Shown here piece by piece: positions 38,885 through 48,377 of a DNA stretch of 64,000 nt. The DNA lies in contig NZ_JQJK01000016.1 in assembly GCF_000745485.1 (NCBI RefSeq), positions 62,001-126,000 on the forward strand. The letters are read 5' to 3'. This stretch comes from Methanobacterium veterum (lineage in GTDB: Archaea > Methanobacteriota > Methanobacteria > Methanobacteriales > Methanobacteriaceae). How positions within the stretch are numbered: the first letter of the stretch is position 1; each line of letters opens with the position of its first letter. Made by a program: the position numbers and the translations under genes. Under the pieces are notes generated by a model that was given only the letters and a program-made list of their open reading frames with translations, was not told where the DNA came from and made no database searches.

Positions 38885-39388
38885 TTATTTTCGGTGAAAC
38901 ATTAAATCACATCGGCATTCACCGTGTAAAGGTGGCAACATATTTAACTGTTCTATAGGATGTTTTTTATTGTTTTCATAGGCATTTTTACATATTTCAC
39001 ATGCATCATCTTCAGATATTGCGCTGAAGAATTTATATCCTGCACCATAATACTCATACCAGTCAGCGAGGTTTTCAATCCTCCGTTTTTCGCTTACCGC
39101 TACTTTATATGCATCACCGTCTGTTAATCCTTTAGTTTTGAGTATTTGGGTTATTTGTTCTGCCGATTGACCTTCCAGCATGGCACTTATCATTATGTGC
39201 ATGATCCCTGTTCTTTTAGCTTCTGCTTCAGGAGCATAACTTAAATCATAGAGTTCTTCAATGGACGCGACAGCGGCAAGTAGTTCTACATGCCCTCCAA
39301 AGTGCACTCCGCCTGTTTCCTGGCTTATGATATCATTTATTTTTTTATTCATTGCTGTGATGACTCTGTGCAGTTGTTCAGCTTTCAT
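38885..39388 (-). CDS. Phage Mu F-like (head morphogenesis) domain protein
   Basis: 167 residues. The C-terminal 45 residues read DDACEICKNAYENN, then LNMLPPLHGECRCDLMF. This Cys-x2-Cys plus PPLH-x2-CRC pattern is that of the phage Mu gpF/SPP1 gp7 minor head proteins. The N-terminal part is helical (LHRVITAMNKKINDIISQET, ASIEELYDLSYAPEAEAKRT). No other phage gene is nearby, so it may be a domesticated or stray fragment. Length is below that of typical full minor head proteins. Confidence 0.6.
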   Translation of the reverse strand: MKAEQLHRVITAMNKKINDIISQETGGVHFGGHVELLAAVASIEELYDLSYAPEAEAKRTGIMHIMISAMLEGQSAEQITQILKTKGLTDGDAYKVAVSEKRRIENLADWYEYYGAGYKFFSAISEDDACEICKNAYENNKKHPIEQLNMLPPLHGECRCDLMFHRK

Positions 39389-39501
39389 GGATATACATTA
39401 ATTGAACTTATTAAAATCATTTTTTTCAATTTAAAAAGGGGAATCTAAAATTTTATAATAAGTATATACCTGCTAAAATCTCTAATTTTTGATATTTATC
39501 G

Positions 39502-41115
39502 CTAATTAACACTTGATCTGTAAATAATGGGAATCGTAAAATAAAATGTAGAACCTTTCCTTGGAGAAGATTCAACCCAAATATGGCCTCCATGACGGTC
39601 TATAATCCTTTTTACAATTGCAAGTCCAATTCCTGCACCTTCATACTCTCCAATAGCATGTAACCTTTTAAACACTTCAAAAATTTTATCAAAATACTGG
39701 TCTTCAATTCCCATGCTGTTATCTTTGACGGAAAAAATCCATTCATTGTCATCTTTTTTTGCTGAGACGTGAATCTTTGGTGTTTCATCTTTTTTTCGGA
39801 ATTTTAAAGCATTATCAATTAAATTCTGGAATACATTCACTATCTGATTTTCATCTGCAAAAATGGGTGGAAGGGGATCATGGGTTACTTCAGCATGGCA
39901 CTGGTCTATTGAATACTGTAAATTGGATAAAGCAATATCAAGTGCTTTTTCAGTGTTAATTTCTTTAAATTCATTACCTTTAGCTTCAACATGAGAGTAG
40001 TCCAGTAAACCTTGAATCATGCTTTTCATTCTCTTTGCATCACTGACCATGTATTCAAGGAATTCATCAGCATCAGGATCTAACTGTCTTTTGTAACGCC
40101 TTTCTATAAGCTGGGAATAACTGGTTATTGTCCTGAGGGGCTCCTGCAAATCATGACTTGTAATGTGGGCAAAACTCTTTAATTCTTTGTTGGAGCGTTC
40201 TAATTCTCCCAAATTTTTCTTTAATTCATTATTTGCTTCTTTACGTTCTCTATCAGTTTTGTTAAGGGATAGAATACTGCTCCACACAAAAATACTCAAA
40301 ATAATAAGTACTGAAAGGGTATATAACACTGTCCCGAAAGCTGTATCATAATAACCTAAATTCTGCCCTAATATCCGTAACCACCCAAAAACTATGGAAA
40401 TAATTGCCAGCACAAATAGGATCCTGAGTCCAAATATGCTCCCATATTCTCCACTGGTCAATACCCTCATAAAGCCTGTTTCAGGACGTGCAATAAGAAC
40501 AGCAAAAGATATTAACATAAATCCTATTCCTGCATAAATGGAAGTTGCAGTATAATAGGATATCTGGTAAAATTCTGATGCATCATATAAATAGCCTAAA
40601 AGAACCATTAAAGAGATAGTACTCCCTAAAATCATTAAATACTGAGTAGGAAAGTGATTATTTATTTTTTTATCAATAATTAAAAGTGCAGCACCGGTTA
40701 TTATGTATTCAATTGCTCCAATAAATGCTATTCGATTTGGTGAGGAAGTTTCAAGTGTTCCAAATGGTTCTGTAAATAATGTTTGATCTATACCTAAATT
40801 AAAGTTGAATAAATGTTCAATGAGGGCAATCAACCCAATTGATAATACTATAACTGCTAATACTTGTGCAATATGTCTATTTCTTTTGTTAATCCTTTTT
40901 GTCTGTTGCAGCCATAAAGAAGCTCCTATTAAAATAAAACATAATGCAGAATTGAATTTAATGGTGGGGAAATCAGGACCTGGGCTTTTGAGGAGAGGAA
41001 TATTAAAAGCCCATCCAATGAATATAATAACTCCAATTATAATTATTACAATGCTTAAAATTTCAGAAAACCTTTTTAAATTAGCTCTAAAAGTAATGGA
41101 GTTGCTTAAATCCAT
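39502..41115 (-). CDS. Membrane-bound sensor histidine kinase
   Basis: 537 residues. The N-terminal about 285 residues hold roughly eight transmembrane helices with no recognisable soluble sensor. A coiled linker (NELKKNLGELERSNKELKSF) leads to the HisKA domain with the phosphorylated His in AHITSHDLQEPLRTITSYSQ. The HATPase domain has N box NVFQNLIDNALKF, DNSMGI and GAGIGLAIVKRIIDRHGG. No response regulator is encoded nearby; archaeal kinases of this type often act on distant regulators. The signal is unknown. Confidence 0.9.
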   Translation of the reverse strand: MDLSNSITFRANLKRFSEILSIVIIIIGVIIFIGWAFNIPLLKSPGPDFPTIKFNSALCFILIGASLWLQQTKRINKRNRHIAQVLAVIVLSIGLIALIEHLFNFNLGIDQTLFTEPFGTLETSSPNRIAFIGAIEYIITGAALLIIDKKINNHFPTQYLMILGSTISLMVLLGYLYDASEFYQISYYTATSIYAGIGFMLISFAVLIARPETGFMRVLTSGEYGSIFGLRILFVLAIISIVFGWLRILGQNLGYYDTAFGTVLYTLSVLIILSIFVWSSILSLNKTDRERKEANNELKKNLGELERSNKELKSFAHITSHDLQEPLRTITSYSQLIERRYKRQLDPDADEFLEYMVSDAKRMKSMIQGLLDYSHVEAKGNEFKEINTEKALDIALSNLQYSIDQCHAEVTHDPLPPIFADENQIVNVFQNLIDNALKFRKKDETPKIHVSAKKDDNEWIFSVKDNSMGIEDQYFDKIFEVFKRLHAIGEYEGAGIGLAIVKRIIDRHGGHIWVESSPRKGSTFYFTIPIIYRSSVN

Positions 41116-41434
41116 CTAATTCCTCATAATACTAAAATTAACAGTTGCCATTGGATTAATATTACTTATTATATTTTGAGTATTACTTACATTTTATTAT
41201 TTTTTTAATGGTTATGTTTTTATTAACTCAATAAAAGGTAACTACTGCAAACAGCATCGTCTGAATGTTTTAAGTGGCTAACAAACGTAATTTTGATAAT
41301 TGTAAGTATGTGGAGTAAAATGTTAGATTTATTTAAACAGCGGTGTTTTAATTTACATTTTAAATCTGGATGTAGAAATGCTTTTTTTAATTTAAAGATA
41401 TAATTTAGTTAGGTAATGATTAGAGGGGACTAAT
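41116..41434. other. Spacer between divergent genes
   Basis: 319 bases of AT-rich sequence between the divergent histidine kinase and hydrolase genes. It must contain both promoters; nothing stronger than short AT tracts could be identified. Confidence 0.4.
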
Positions 41435-42178
41435 ATGAAATGTATAGGATCTAAAAAGCGATTATTCTTATTAATTATATTAGCAGTATTTGCAGTAGCA
41501 GCCGCTTCTTTCGCTTATTATGTTACTGATTATTATCATGCAGATAGTAAAGCTGAAGCTGCACTTAAATCAACGGATGTTTATAATGTTACAGATACAG
41601 ATAACTCTATTACATTTACTCCTACTCAAAACAGGAGCACCACGGGAATAATATTTTATCCCGGAGGCAAGGTCCAGCCTGAAGCTTATTCTGTTATTGC
41701 TTCTAAACTTGCTGCAAAGGGATACACCACGATAATTGTGAAAATGCCTTTTAATTTAGCTTTCTTTGGAGTTAATGGTGCAGATGATGTTATAGCTAAA
41801 CATCCTGAGATCAATTCATGGATAATTATGGGCCACTCGCTGGGAGGTGTTTTCGCGTCTGAATATGCTGTAAATCATCAAGATAAAATTAAGGGAGTGG
41901 TATATTTAGCTGCTTACCCTTCGACAAATGCTTCAAATGCCACTTTTAAAGCATTATCAATTAGAGGTTCTCTGGATAATCTTACGACAGCTCAGGATAT
42001 TTCTAATAACAAAAATAAGTTCCCTGCAAATACTGTCTTTATCACTATTCCTGGTGGTAACCATTACAATAACGGTAACTACGGCCCTCAAGCAGGAGAT
42101 AACAACAGTACAATCACAAGGGAAGAGCAGCAGAATAAAATTGTGGGTCACATACTTGAATTCCTTAAAAATCTTTAG
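41435..42178 (+). CDS. Membrane-anchored alpha/beta hydrolase
   Basis: 247 residues. An N-terminal signal or anchor (KKRLFLLIILAVFAVAAASF) precedes an alpha/beta hydrolase domain with STTGIIFYPGGKVQPEAYS, the nucleophile elbow IMGHSLGGVFASEYA and a likely catalytic His in IPGGNHYNNGNYG. It probably acts outside the membrane as an esterase or related hydrolase. GAGGGG lies 7 bases before the ATG. It is a single gene. Confidence 0.83.
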   Translation: MKCIGSKKRLFLLIILAVFAVAAASFAYYVTDYYHADSKAEAALKSTDVYNVTDTDNSITFTPTQNRSTTGIIFYPGGKVQPEAYSVIASKLAAKGYTTIIVKMPFNLAFFGVNGADDVIAKHPEINSWIIMGHSLGGVFASEYAVNHQDKIKGVVYLAAYPSTNASNATFKALSIRGSLDNLTTAQDISNNKNKFPANTVFITIPGGNHYNNGNYGPQAGDNNSTITREEQQNKIVGHILEFLKNL

Positions 42179-42453
42179 GCAGCTAATTTAGTATCAGCTA
42201 TCCTTATTTTGGTATAAACTGCTTGGCTAAGAAATCTGTTTAATATTTATAATCCTGCTTAAAAGCATTTTTTATATGAATATGGGCAGTATTGCCTCTA
42301 AATTTTTATATTTTCCATGCTTCATAGATTAAAGTCATTTTCATAAATTTAAGTTAATGGAATAGCACATAAAAAGAAAAATGATATATATTAGTAGTTT
42401 ATACAGAAATTTAGGGGAATGTGACTCTATTGAATTATTCTATGGTGAGAAAA

Positions 42454-43530
42454 TTGATTAAATGTCCGGAATGTGGATCAAATAATGATGATAATTACAA
42501 TTTCTGCAAATCATGTGGGAAAAAATTGGTCAAATATAAATTCTGCCCAGAATGTGCCCATAAAAATGTCGATACCGCCCGATTTTGCGAAAATTGTGGT
42601 ATGAGTTTAACATTTGAATTTGATGGTGTAAAAAATCAAAATAACGTAAATGACTATGGTGGAATGGTTTCATTAGATTTAACTCCTGCGGAATCACTTA
42701 TGATCATGGATCATGGTTTTTATCAGGGTTATGGAACTGCACTACAAGAACTGCTGAAAGTTACCTTGATTGACCTTGTTTTTAAAGATGTTTTTAAATT
42801 AGAGGTTAGAGAAGTTGAGAAGAAGGGTTTATTTAGTAGTAAACTTGTTAAGGAGACCTACCTGCTGGAGGGGAAAAATTTTAACATGCCCCTTAAACCT
42901 CATGAGGAGGTATTCAGGAAATATTTGCCTGGCAAAGTAGATAGTAAGAGACTTAAAAAGCTTCAACAGCAGGTTTACCGCCATTCAAATGATTATGCAA
43001 AGAAAAAACTGTTAGAGCCATTGGCTTTAGAAGGTTTTTTTGATGTGGAAAAGAAATTTTTGGGAAAAAAGTATTCATTAAGCTATAAAGGGTTAGATGC
43101 GCAAGAAATGATCTTTAAATTGAAAGAAGATGGAAAAGACCTCGAAAATTGGATAGAAACAGATCCAGGAAGAGCTAAGGCATACATTTTAATGGGAGGG
43201 TCAAATATCTTCCTGACAGATGATTACTATTTCGAATGGTTTAAGAATAATTCTAAAAAAATAAGCGCATTATTTGCAGGTGCTGCAGTTGTAGGTACTG
43301 CATATGCATTTAATAAAGTCCGCTGGTACAGTGCATTTAGACACCATTCTCAAGGTATAGATTTTGATGACTTCGATGATTTTACTAGCTTTGATGACAG
43401 CTTCAGTGATATATTTTCAGATGTTAGCACCTTTGATGTGTTTGATTCAATGGATTTCAATGATTTTGATTCAGGATTCGACAGCGGAGGCTTTGACGGT
43501 GGCGGTGATTGTGGAGGGGGCGGTGACTGA
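42454..43530 (+). CDS. Double zinc-ribbon protein with Gly/Cys-rich tail
   Basis: 358 residues from TTG 42454, chosen because GGTGAG lies just upstream and the sequence GGTGAGAAAATTGATTAA is shared with the paralogue at 43663; ATG 42442 or GTG 42421 would add 4 or 11 residues. Two zinc ribbons at the N-terminus (KCPECGSNNDDNYNFCKSCG, then FCPECAHKNVDTARFCENCG). A central domain has SLDLTPAESLMIMDHGF and LETDPGRAKAYI-like segments. The tail is Asp/Phe-rich and ends DGGGDCGGGGD. I do not recognise the central domain. Confidence 0.75.
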   Translation: MIKCPECGSNNDDNYNFCKSCGKKLVKYKFCPECAHKNVDTARFCENCGMSLTFEFDGVKNQNNVNDYGGMVSLDLTPAESLMIMDHGFYQGYGTALQELLKVTLIDLVFKDVFKLEVREVEKKGLFSSKLVKETYLLEGKNFNMPLKPHEEVFRKYLPGKVDSKRLKKLQQQVYRHSNDYAKKKLLEPLALEGFFDVEKKFLGKKYSLSYKGLDAQEMIFKLKEDGKDLENWIETDPGRAKAYILMGGSNIFLTDDYYFEWFKNNSKKISALFAGAAVVGTAYAFNKVRWYSAFRHHSQGIDFDDFDDFTSFDDSFSDIFSDVSTFDVFDSMDFNDFDSGFDSGGFDGGGDCGGGGD

Positions 43531-43662
43531 AGCAGACCTCAAATATATTCCTAAAACTGTTTACTAATCAATAAGGATTATTTTATTAACAAGAGATCCT
43601 TAATCAGGAAATGACTCCTAAAAATCGAAATATAATATAAATCTATTAAGTCATTGGTGAGA

Positions 43663-44883
43663 AAATTGATTAAGTGTCCTGAATGCGGAGCAGATAATGG
43701 AGAAAATGCTCGTTTCTGTAGTTTATGTGGAGCAAACATTTATAAATTTTGTCCAGAATGCGGTAAAAAGAATATTAAGGCTGCAAACTTTTGCATGAAT
43801 TGTGGTGCGAGTTTTGAATCAGAAATAAATAGTTTAGAAACTCAAGATAAGGAAATACCTAACTTTCAGGATGATATTTTCAGTGATGATTCTGGTAAAA
43901 AAGTTTCATTGAATTTAACTCCTGCTGAATCTCTTATGCTTTTAAACCCTAAAAAATATGTGGGGCATAAAGAATCACTAAATGAATTGTTGAAAGTGAC
44001 TTTAATAGACCTTATATGCAAAAATGTCTTTAAAGTGAATATAGAAGAAGGAAAGGCAAATATATTTGGCAGGAAAAAAGCAGACATAATTTATTTGGAG
44101 GAAGGGGAACTTTTTGAAATGCCTCTTAAACCTCATGAAGAAATATTTTTAGAATGTTTGCCATCTGAATCAGATAGTAAAAGATTTTGGATACTTCAAG
44201 AGCGTGTTTACCGTAAAGCTCTTCAATATAATTATGCTAGGAAAAAATTGCTCGAGCCATTATTTTCAGACGGCTTTTTTACCATTAAAAACGGATTTCC
44301 ACGAAATAAGTATGTATTAAGTGATAAAGGGATAGAAGCTCAGGAAATAATGTTAAAATTAAAAGATGAAGGGAAAAATCTGGAAAATTGGTTAGAAACA
44401 GATCCTGGGAGAGCTAAAGCATACCTGCAAATCTGCGGTTCAAATATGTTCTTAATTGATGAACATAATTTTAAACGTATTAAAGATAATTCTGAAAAGA
44501 TTAAGGCATTATTTTCTAATAAAAAAGGTTGCGCTGGCCCATCTATACATTATAATCATGGCTGGTATCCTGTATTTATGCAGAATTCAGATAATAATAT
44601 ATTTTCAAATGAGGATATAGATCGTATTTTTAATTCAATCGATGCCAATAATTTTGATTTTGGATTTAATAATATAGAAAGCAATAATGGATCTAATAGT
44701 ACCAGTTATGATAGTTATAATCATTATGGATGGTCTGACAGTTCCAGTTATGGTACAGGATCTGATGGTGGATTTTGGGGTTCTGATGGTGGAAGTTCTG
44801 ACAGTAGTTACGGCGACGGTGGAGGATCTGACGGTGGCGGGGGCGACTGCGGAGGAGGAGGCGATTGTGGCGGTGGATTTTAA
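43663..44883 (+). CDS. Double zinc-ribbon protein with Gly/Cys-rich tail (paralogue)
   Basis: 406 residues from TTG 43663 (GTG 43654 is the alternative). It is homologous to the protein at 42454: zinc ribbons KCPECGADNGENARFCSLCG and FCPECGKKNIKAANFCMNCG, then SLNLTPAESLMLLNPKKY, LKPHEEIFLECLP, ARKKLLEPLFSDGFFTIKN and ETDPGRAKAYLQICGSN. The C-terminal 80 residues are Ser/Gly/Asn/Tyr-rich and end GGGGDCGGGGDCGGGF. It follows its paralogue by about 130 bases in a tandem arrangement. Confidence 0.75.
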   Translation, partial: KLIKCPECGADNGENARFCSLCGANIYKFCPECGKKNIKAANFCMNCGASFESEINSLETQDKEIPNFQDDIFSDDSGKKVSLNLTPAESLMLLNPKKYVGHKESLNELLKVTLIDLICKNVFKVNIEEGKANIFGRKKADIIYLEEGELFEMPLKPHEEIFLECLPSESDSKRFWILQERVYRKALQYNYARKKLLEPLFSDGFFTIKNGFPRNKYVLSDKGIEAQEIMLKLKDEGKNLENWLETDPGRAKAYLQICGSNMFLIDEHNFKRIKDNSEKIKALFSNKKGCAGPSIHYNHGWYPVFMQNSDNNIFSNEDIDRIFNSIDANNFDFGFNNIESNNGSNSTSYDSYNHYGWSDSSSYGTGSDGGFWGSDGGSSDSSYGDGGGSDGGGGDCGGGGDCGGGF

Positions 44884-44980
44884 CGAGGTTAGTGTTAATC
44901 TCCATATGTGTACTGATTAAAACCTTCTTTTAATAAAATTTTTAACCTCTTTTTAGGGTGCGAATTTAAATCAACTATCT

Positions 44981-45595
44981 TTATTTTATTAACAAGTGAA
45001 CACCTTGATTGAAGAAATAAAGCGCAAATATCACGAGTACTGCTCCAAGGATCCGCATAATGTAAAGATAAGGTTTCCCTGTAATGAATTCACGGGATTT
45101 CCCTGCAGCGAAGGCCAGAACTATTTTTGAACCCACTAAAAGAACATAAAAGCCTATAATGAACATTAATGGAGCTAAAATACTGCCTGTGTAAGCGGTT
45201 ATGATTATGGGTCCTCCGACGGTTATCCAGAACAGGTAAGGTGCGGGATTTAAAAAGTTAACTGTTGCTCCTTTTTTAAGTGATTTTGGTTCTTCTGCTT
45301 CAATATTTTCAGTTAGTTCTCTTGTTTTGAAACTTTCATAGGCCATATAAAGTAGGAATAAACCTCCAAGAATCGATATGATGCCTAAAATTGAGCTGTA
45401 TCCTGCAACAAATGATAAGAATAACAGGGATACTACTATGATTGGTAAGTCTGTGATTAATGGAGAGAACGCGACTTTTATACCTTCCCTGTGGCCGTGT
45501 TTTAGGGTTTGGGATATTAGTAAGATGAGTAGGGGGCCTGGTGAGAGGCCGGAGTAGAGGCCGAGGGTGATTCCTGCAATGAGTAGGTTGAACAT
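44981..45595 (-). CDS. LysE-family transporter
   Basis: 204 residues with about six transmembrane helices and the LysE/RhtB pattern: LGLYSGLSPGPLLILLISQT, GHREGIKVAFSPLITDLPII, then NFLNPAPYLFWITVGGP. Members export amino acids or other small solutes. It converges with the zinc-ribbon gene and precedes no partner; a DUF1232 gene lies upstream on the same strand (45-base gap). Confidence 0.87.
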   Translation of the reverse strand: MFNLLIAGITLGLYSGLSPGPLLILLISQTLKHGHREGIKVAFSPLITDLPIIVVSLLFLSFVAGYSSILGIISILGGLFLLYMAYESFKTRELTENIEAEEPKSLKKGATVNFLNPAPYLFWITVGGPIIITAYTGSILAPLMFIIGFYVLLVGSKIVLAFAAGKSREFITGKPYLYIMRILGAVLVIFALYFFNQGVHLLIK

Positions 45596-45640
45596 TATTT
45601 TGGTGTCTCCTAGAATTTAAGTAATGTATTCTAATTTATT

Positions 45641-46021
45641 TCAAATAAACTTTATAACAAAATTCAATATTATAACAGCAGCCAGAACCCAAATCAACAC
45701 AATAATCAAAGCCGCAAATCTACTTTTAGGTATTCCTTCACTGAATTTTATTTTTGCACTTTCTCTATACTCATCCATTATCTCTTTAGGAACCATTTTA
45801 AGTAAAATAGGAATTCCCGCGGTTATCAACAAGAAATCATCGATATAACCAAGTAAGGGTATGAAATCTGGAATTAGGTCAATTGGGCTTAAAAGATAAG
45901 TAATAACCAAAAGAATGACAACTTTAATGTGTAATGGAACTTTAGGATCTTTATAGGCTAAATAGAGTGCGTAAGTTTCTATTTCAAATTTTTCTGCCAT
46001 AGATTTCCAGTTTTTGAACAT
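45641..46021 (-). CDS. DUF1232 (YkvA-like) membrane protein
   Basis: 126 residues. The core motif SPIDLIPDFIPLLGYIDDFL is diagnostic for DUF1232/YkvA. Two to three transmembrane helices surround it. The function of the family is not established. It is upstream of the LysE gene on the same strand, separated by 45 bases. Confidence 0.88.
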   Translation of the reverse strand: MFKNWKSMAEKFEIETYALYLAYKDPKVPLHIKVVILLVITYLLSPIDLIPDFIPLLGYIDDFLLITAGIPILLKMVPKEIMDEYRESAKIKFSEGIPKSRFAALIIVLIWVLAAVIILNFVIKFI

Positions 46022-46216
46022 AAAGTCATCCAGATGAAAAATTTGCTAATTCAAATTCATAGATAAGATTTCGTGTTTATAACCAAGTATTGTTTTTAGA
46101 GTTTTATGAATTTTATTAATATAAACAACAAGTATTTTATTACATAACCAACATAGGTACAAGTCTGCGCACACCTAAAATAACCTGCGCAAAGATACAT
46201 GTGGAGGTGCAATTGC

Positions 46217-46432
46217 ATGAAAATAAAGTTAGGAATCATCCTGCTTGCATTTTTAGCCGCTGTAGGATTTTCTGGAGCAATGGCAGCTCAACATGTAGAA
46301 GAAGGACATAACAACAGACACTCCCACGGACCCCCTAGAAGCAATATCTCAATAACCAGTACAAACAGATGCCACCACTCCAGTAAATGCCATTTAAGAT
46401 TGTTCCGGAAGAATAATAAATTGATAAATTAA
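46217..46432 (+). CDS. Small secreted His-rich peptide
   Basis: 71 residues from ATG 46217, with GGAGGTG 7 bases before it. A signal peptide (MKIKLGIILLAFLAAVGFSG, cleavage after AMA) is followed by a mature part of about 48 residues with seven His and two Cys (HVEEGHNNRHSHGPP, NRCHHSSKCHLRLF). This suggests an extracytoplasmic metal-binding peptide, but no family was recognised. It stands alone between long spacers. Confidence 0.65.
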   Translation: MKIKLGIILLAFLAAVGFSGAMAAQHVEEGHNNRHSHGPPRSNISITSTNRCHHSSKCHLRLFRKNNKLIN

Positions 46433-47188
46433 GTAAATGTTTTTGGGAAGTACTTGTTTAAGGGGAATTTCTCCTCATTTCTATTTTTTAAAGCAGTAAT
46501 TTACTTGAAATAGCTATTAAAAATTTTATTTTGAGAATTAAGCTTTTATATACTCTATTTTAATTATGGTTAAGTGCCAACGCGGGTTATGGCTGGAGAT
46601 GAGATGTAACCTAGCCTCAAAAGCATTTTCTTTATGATCAATTATTGACGTATTAACTAGATTTTTAGCATATATATTTTTGAATTTGCCACAATTATGT
46701 AGCTAATATATTCATTGGCTCTGCTTTACATGGATACAGTAAGATTAGTAAATGTGTTCAATTGCTGCTCTATCTTTTAAAATTTCTTTTTCGTTTAGGT
46801 GCGTTAGTTTTTAATGGTCATTAAAATCATTTCAGTTAAATCGTAATTAAGCATTCTGCAGGTTTAAATTTTATGATAAAACAATGAAATTATCAATAAA
46901 ATACTAATTCGTACGTATCTTAGTACAAATCATTTATGTAAAGTATATATTTAGGTATATGCATAATTAACATTATATAATGGGTTTTAAGTTAGAATAT
47001 ACGATTTTTAATATCTAAAATGAAATATTTATTGTTTGTATCAAATATTGATTTAATTTGCTTATTATAATGTTAATATAAACCATTTTTTGAACTAAGC
47101 GTATAAATTAACTTATATATGTAATTTATCTATTAATAGTCAATATGATCAAAATAATAAATTAATAAAAAGCGATAGGGGATAAAAA
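46433..47188. other. Long spacer with one possible folded element
   Basis: 756 bases without a supported gene. At about 46579-46616 a GC-richer patch contains GGTTA and GGCT followed by TAACC and AGCC; the pairs cross, so a pseudoknot or two alternative folds are possible. The rest is AT-rich. The promoter of the ABC permease at 47189 must lie at the right end. Confidence 0.35.
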
Positions 47189-48343
47189 GTGTTAGATGTA
47201 GCGTTTAAAGATTTTAAAGCAAAAAAGGGCCGCGCGGCAATGTGTATAATTGGCGTGATGGCATGTGTCCTTCTTATTGGGGTGGTTAATCTTGTTCTGT
47301 TTGAAATGGAAGATGGTCTTAAAGGTGATTTAGGTACTGTTAATGGAAAATTATTTTTTGAAAAAAATGGAACCAGTTATCCGCCTGTTGGAAGTATAAT
47401 TACTGAAAGTCTTGGTAAAGAGGTGCTTGACCGTAAAGTGGTTGACTCACAAAAAAGTACTCTGGCGTTATTTGCTTCTTTAGAAGAAAGTTCGACTGAT
47501 AATAGTTTTACTCCCACAGTTATTGTTGGTTTAACGCCAGGTAAAGAGCAGGCGTTTATTGAAAATACTACTATTAATGGAACAGGATCTTTAGTTGGGC
47601 AAAGCAGCAACGCAGTTATTTTGGGATCAGAAACTGCTAAAAAGTACAATGTCACAGTAGGAGATACTTTCAAGGTTAAGGACAATAAATTTAAAGTAAT
47701 AGGTGTTATGAGTAAAGTGGGTTCAGGATGGCCGTTAACTATAGATAGTTCAATGGTTATGTCTCTTTCTCATGCCCAGGACATTTCAGACAGGCCTGAT
47801 CTTATTTCAACTGTAATTATAAAACCTAAAGCACAATATTCTGCACAGGATGCTGAGAATAATTTGCAAGATGCTTACCCTAAATACAGCATTTACTCTG
47901 AAAATGACACTCAAAAAACTATTGATAATAATTTAAGTCAAATTAAAATATTCATGAACATGATCAGCCTTTTTATATTTATTGTTTCCATGATCCTTAT
48001 CATGAACGTTATGATGATGTCTGTAAAGGAAAAAACCAGGGAAATTGGTACAATGAGGGCTATTGGAACAAAGAGAAGGTCAATAATGGCATTAATAATA
48101 TATGAATCATTGATACTGAGCTTTATAGGTGGTGTTATAGGAATTTTACTCATGTCTCCAGTATATGATATCCTTGGAATCCTTATGGGTGCTAAAAATG
48201 TAAATTTCTTCCATTTTGCAGTCCCATCGGCAGTAGTGGTACAGGTGGCATTGATAGTATTTGTCATAGGAACATTCTCGGGATTAATACCTGCCTATTT
48301 GGCCAACCGTATCAGCCCAATTGAGGCTTTAAGATATGAATAA
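47189..48343 (+). CDS. MacB/FtsX-type ABC transporter permease
   Basis: 384 residues starting at GTG 47189 (GGGGAT upstream). The N-terminal helix (GRAAMCIIGVMACVLLIGVV), a large extracytoplasmic domain and three C-terminal helices with MILIMNVMMMSVKEKTREIG, TMRAIGTKRRS and NRISPIEALRYE are standard for this family. The partner ATPase starts 34 bases downstream. It is a second system distinct from that at 26369, with low similarity in the external domain. Confidence 0.92.
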   Translation: MLDVAFKDFKAKKGRAAMCIIGVMACVLLIGVVNLVLFEMEDGLKGDLGTVNGKLFFEKNGTSYPPVGSIITESLGKEVLDRKVVDSQKSTLALFASLEESSTDNSFTPTVIVGLTPGKEQAFIENTTINGTGSLVGQSSNAVILGSETAKKYNVTVGDTFKVKDNKFKVIGVMSKVGSGWPLTIDSSMVMSLSHAQDISDRPDLISTVIIKPKAQYSAQDAENNLQDAYPKYSIYSENDTQKTIDNNLSQIKIFMNMISLFIFIVSMILIMNVMMMSVKEKTREIGTMRAIGTKRRSIMALIIYESLILSFIGGVIGILLMSPVYDILGILMGAKNVNFFHFAVPSAVVVQVALIVFVIGTFSGLIPAYLANRISPIEALRYE

Positions 48344-48377
48344 TTGGAGAAATGAATATTATCGGAAGGTGTAATAC

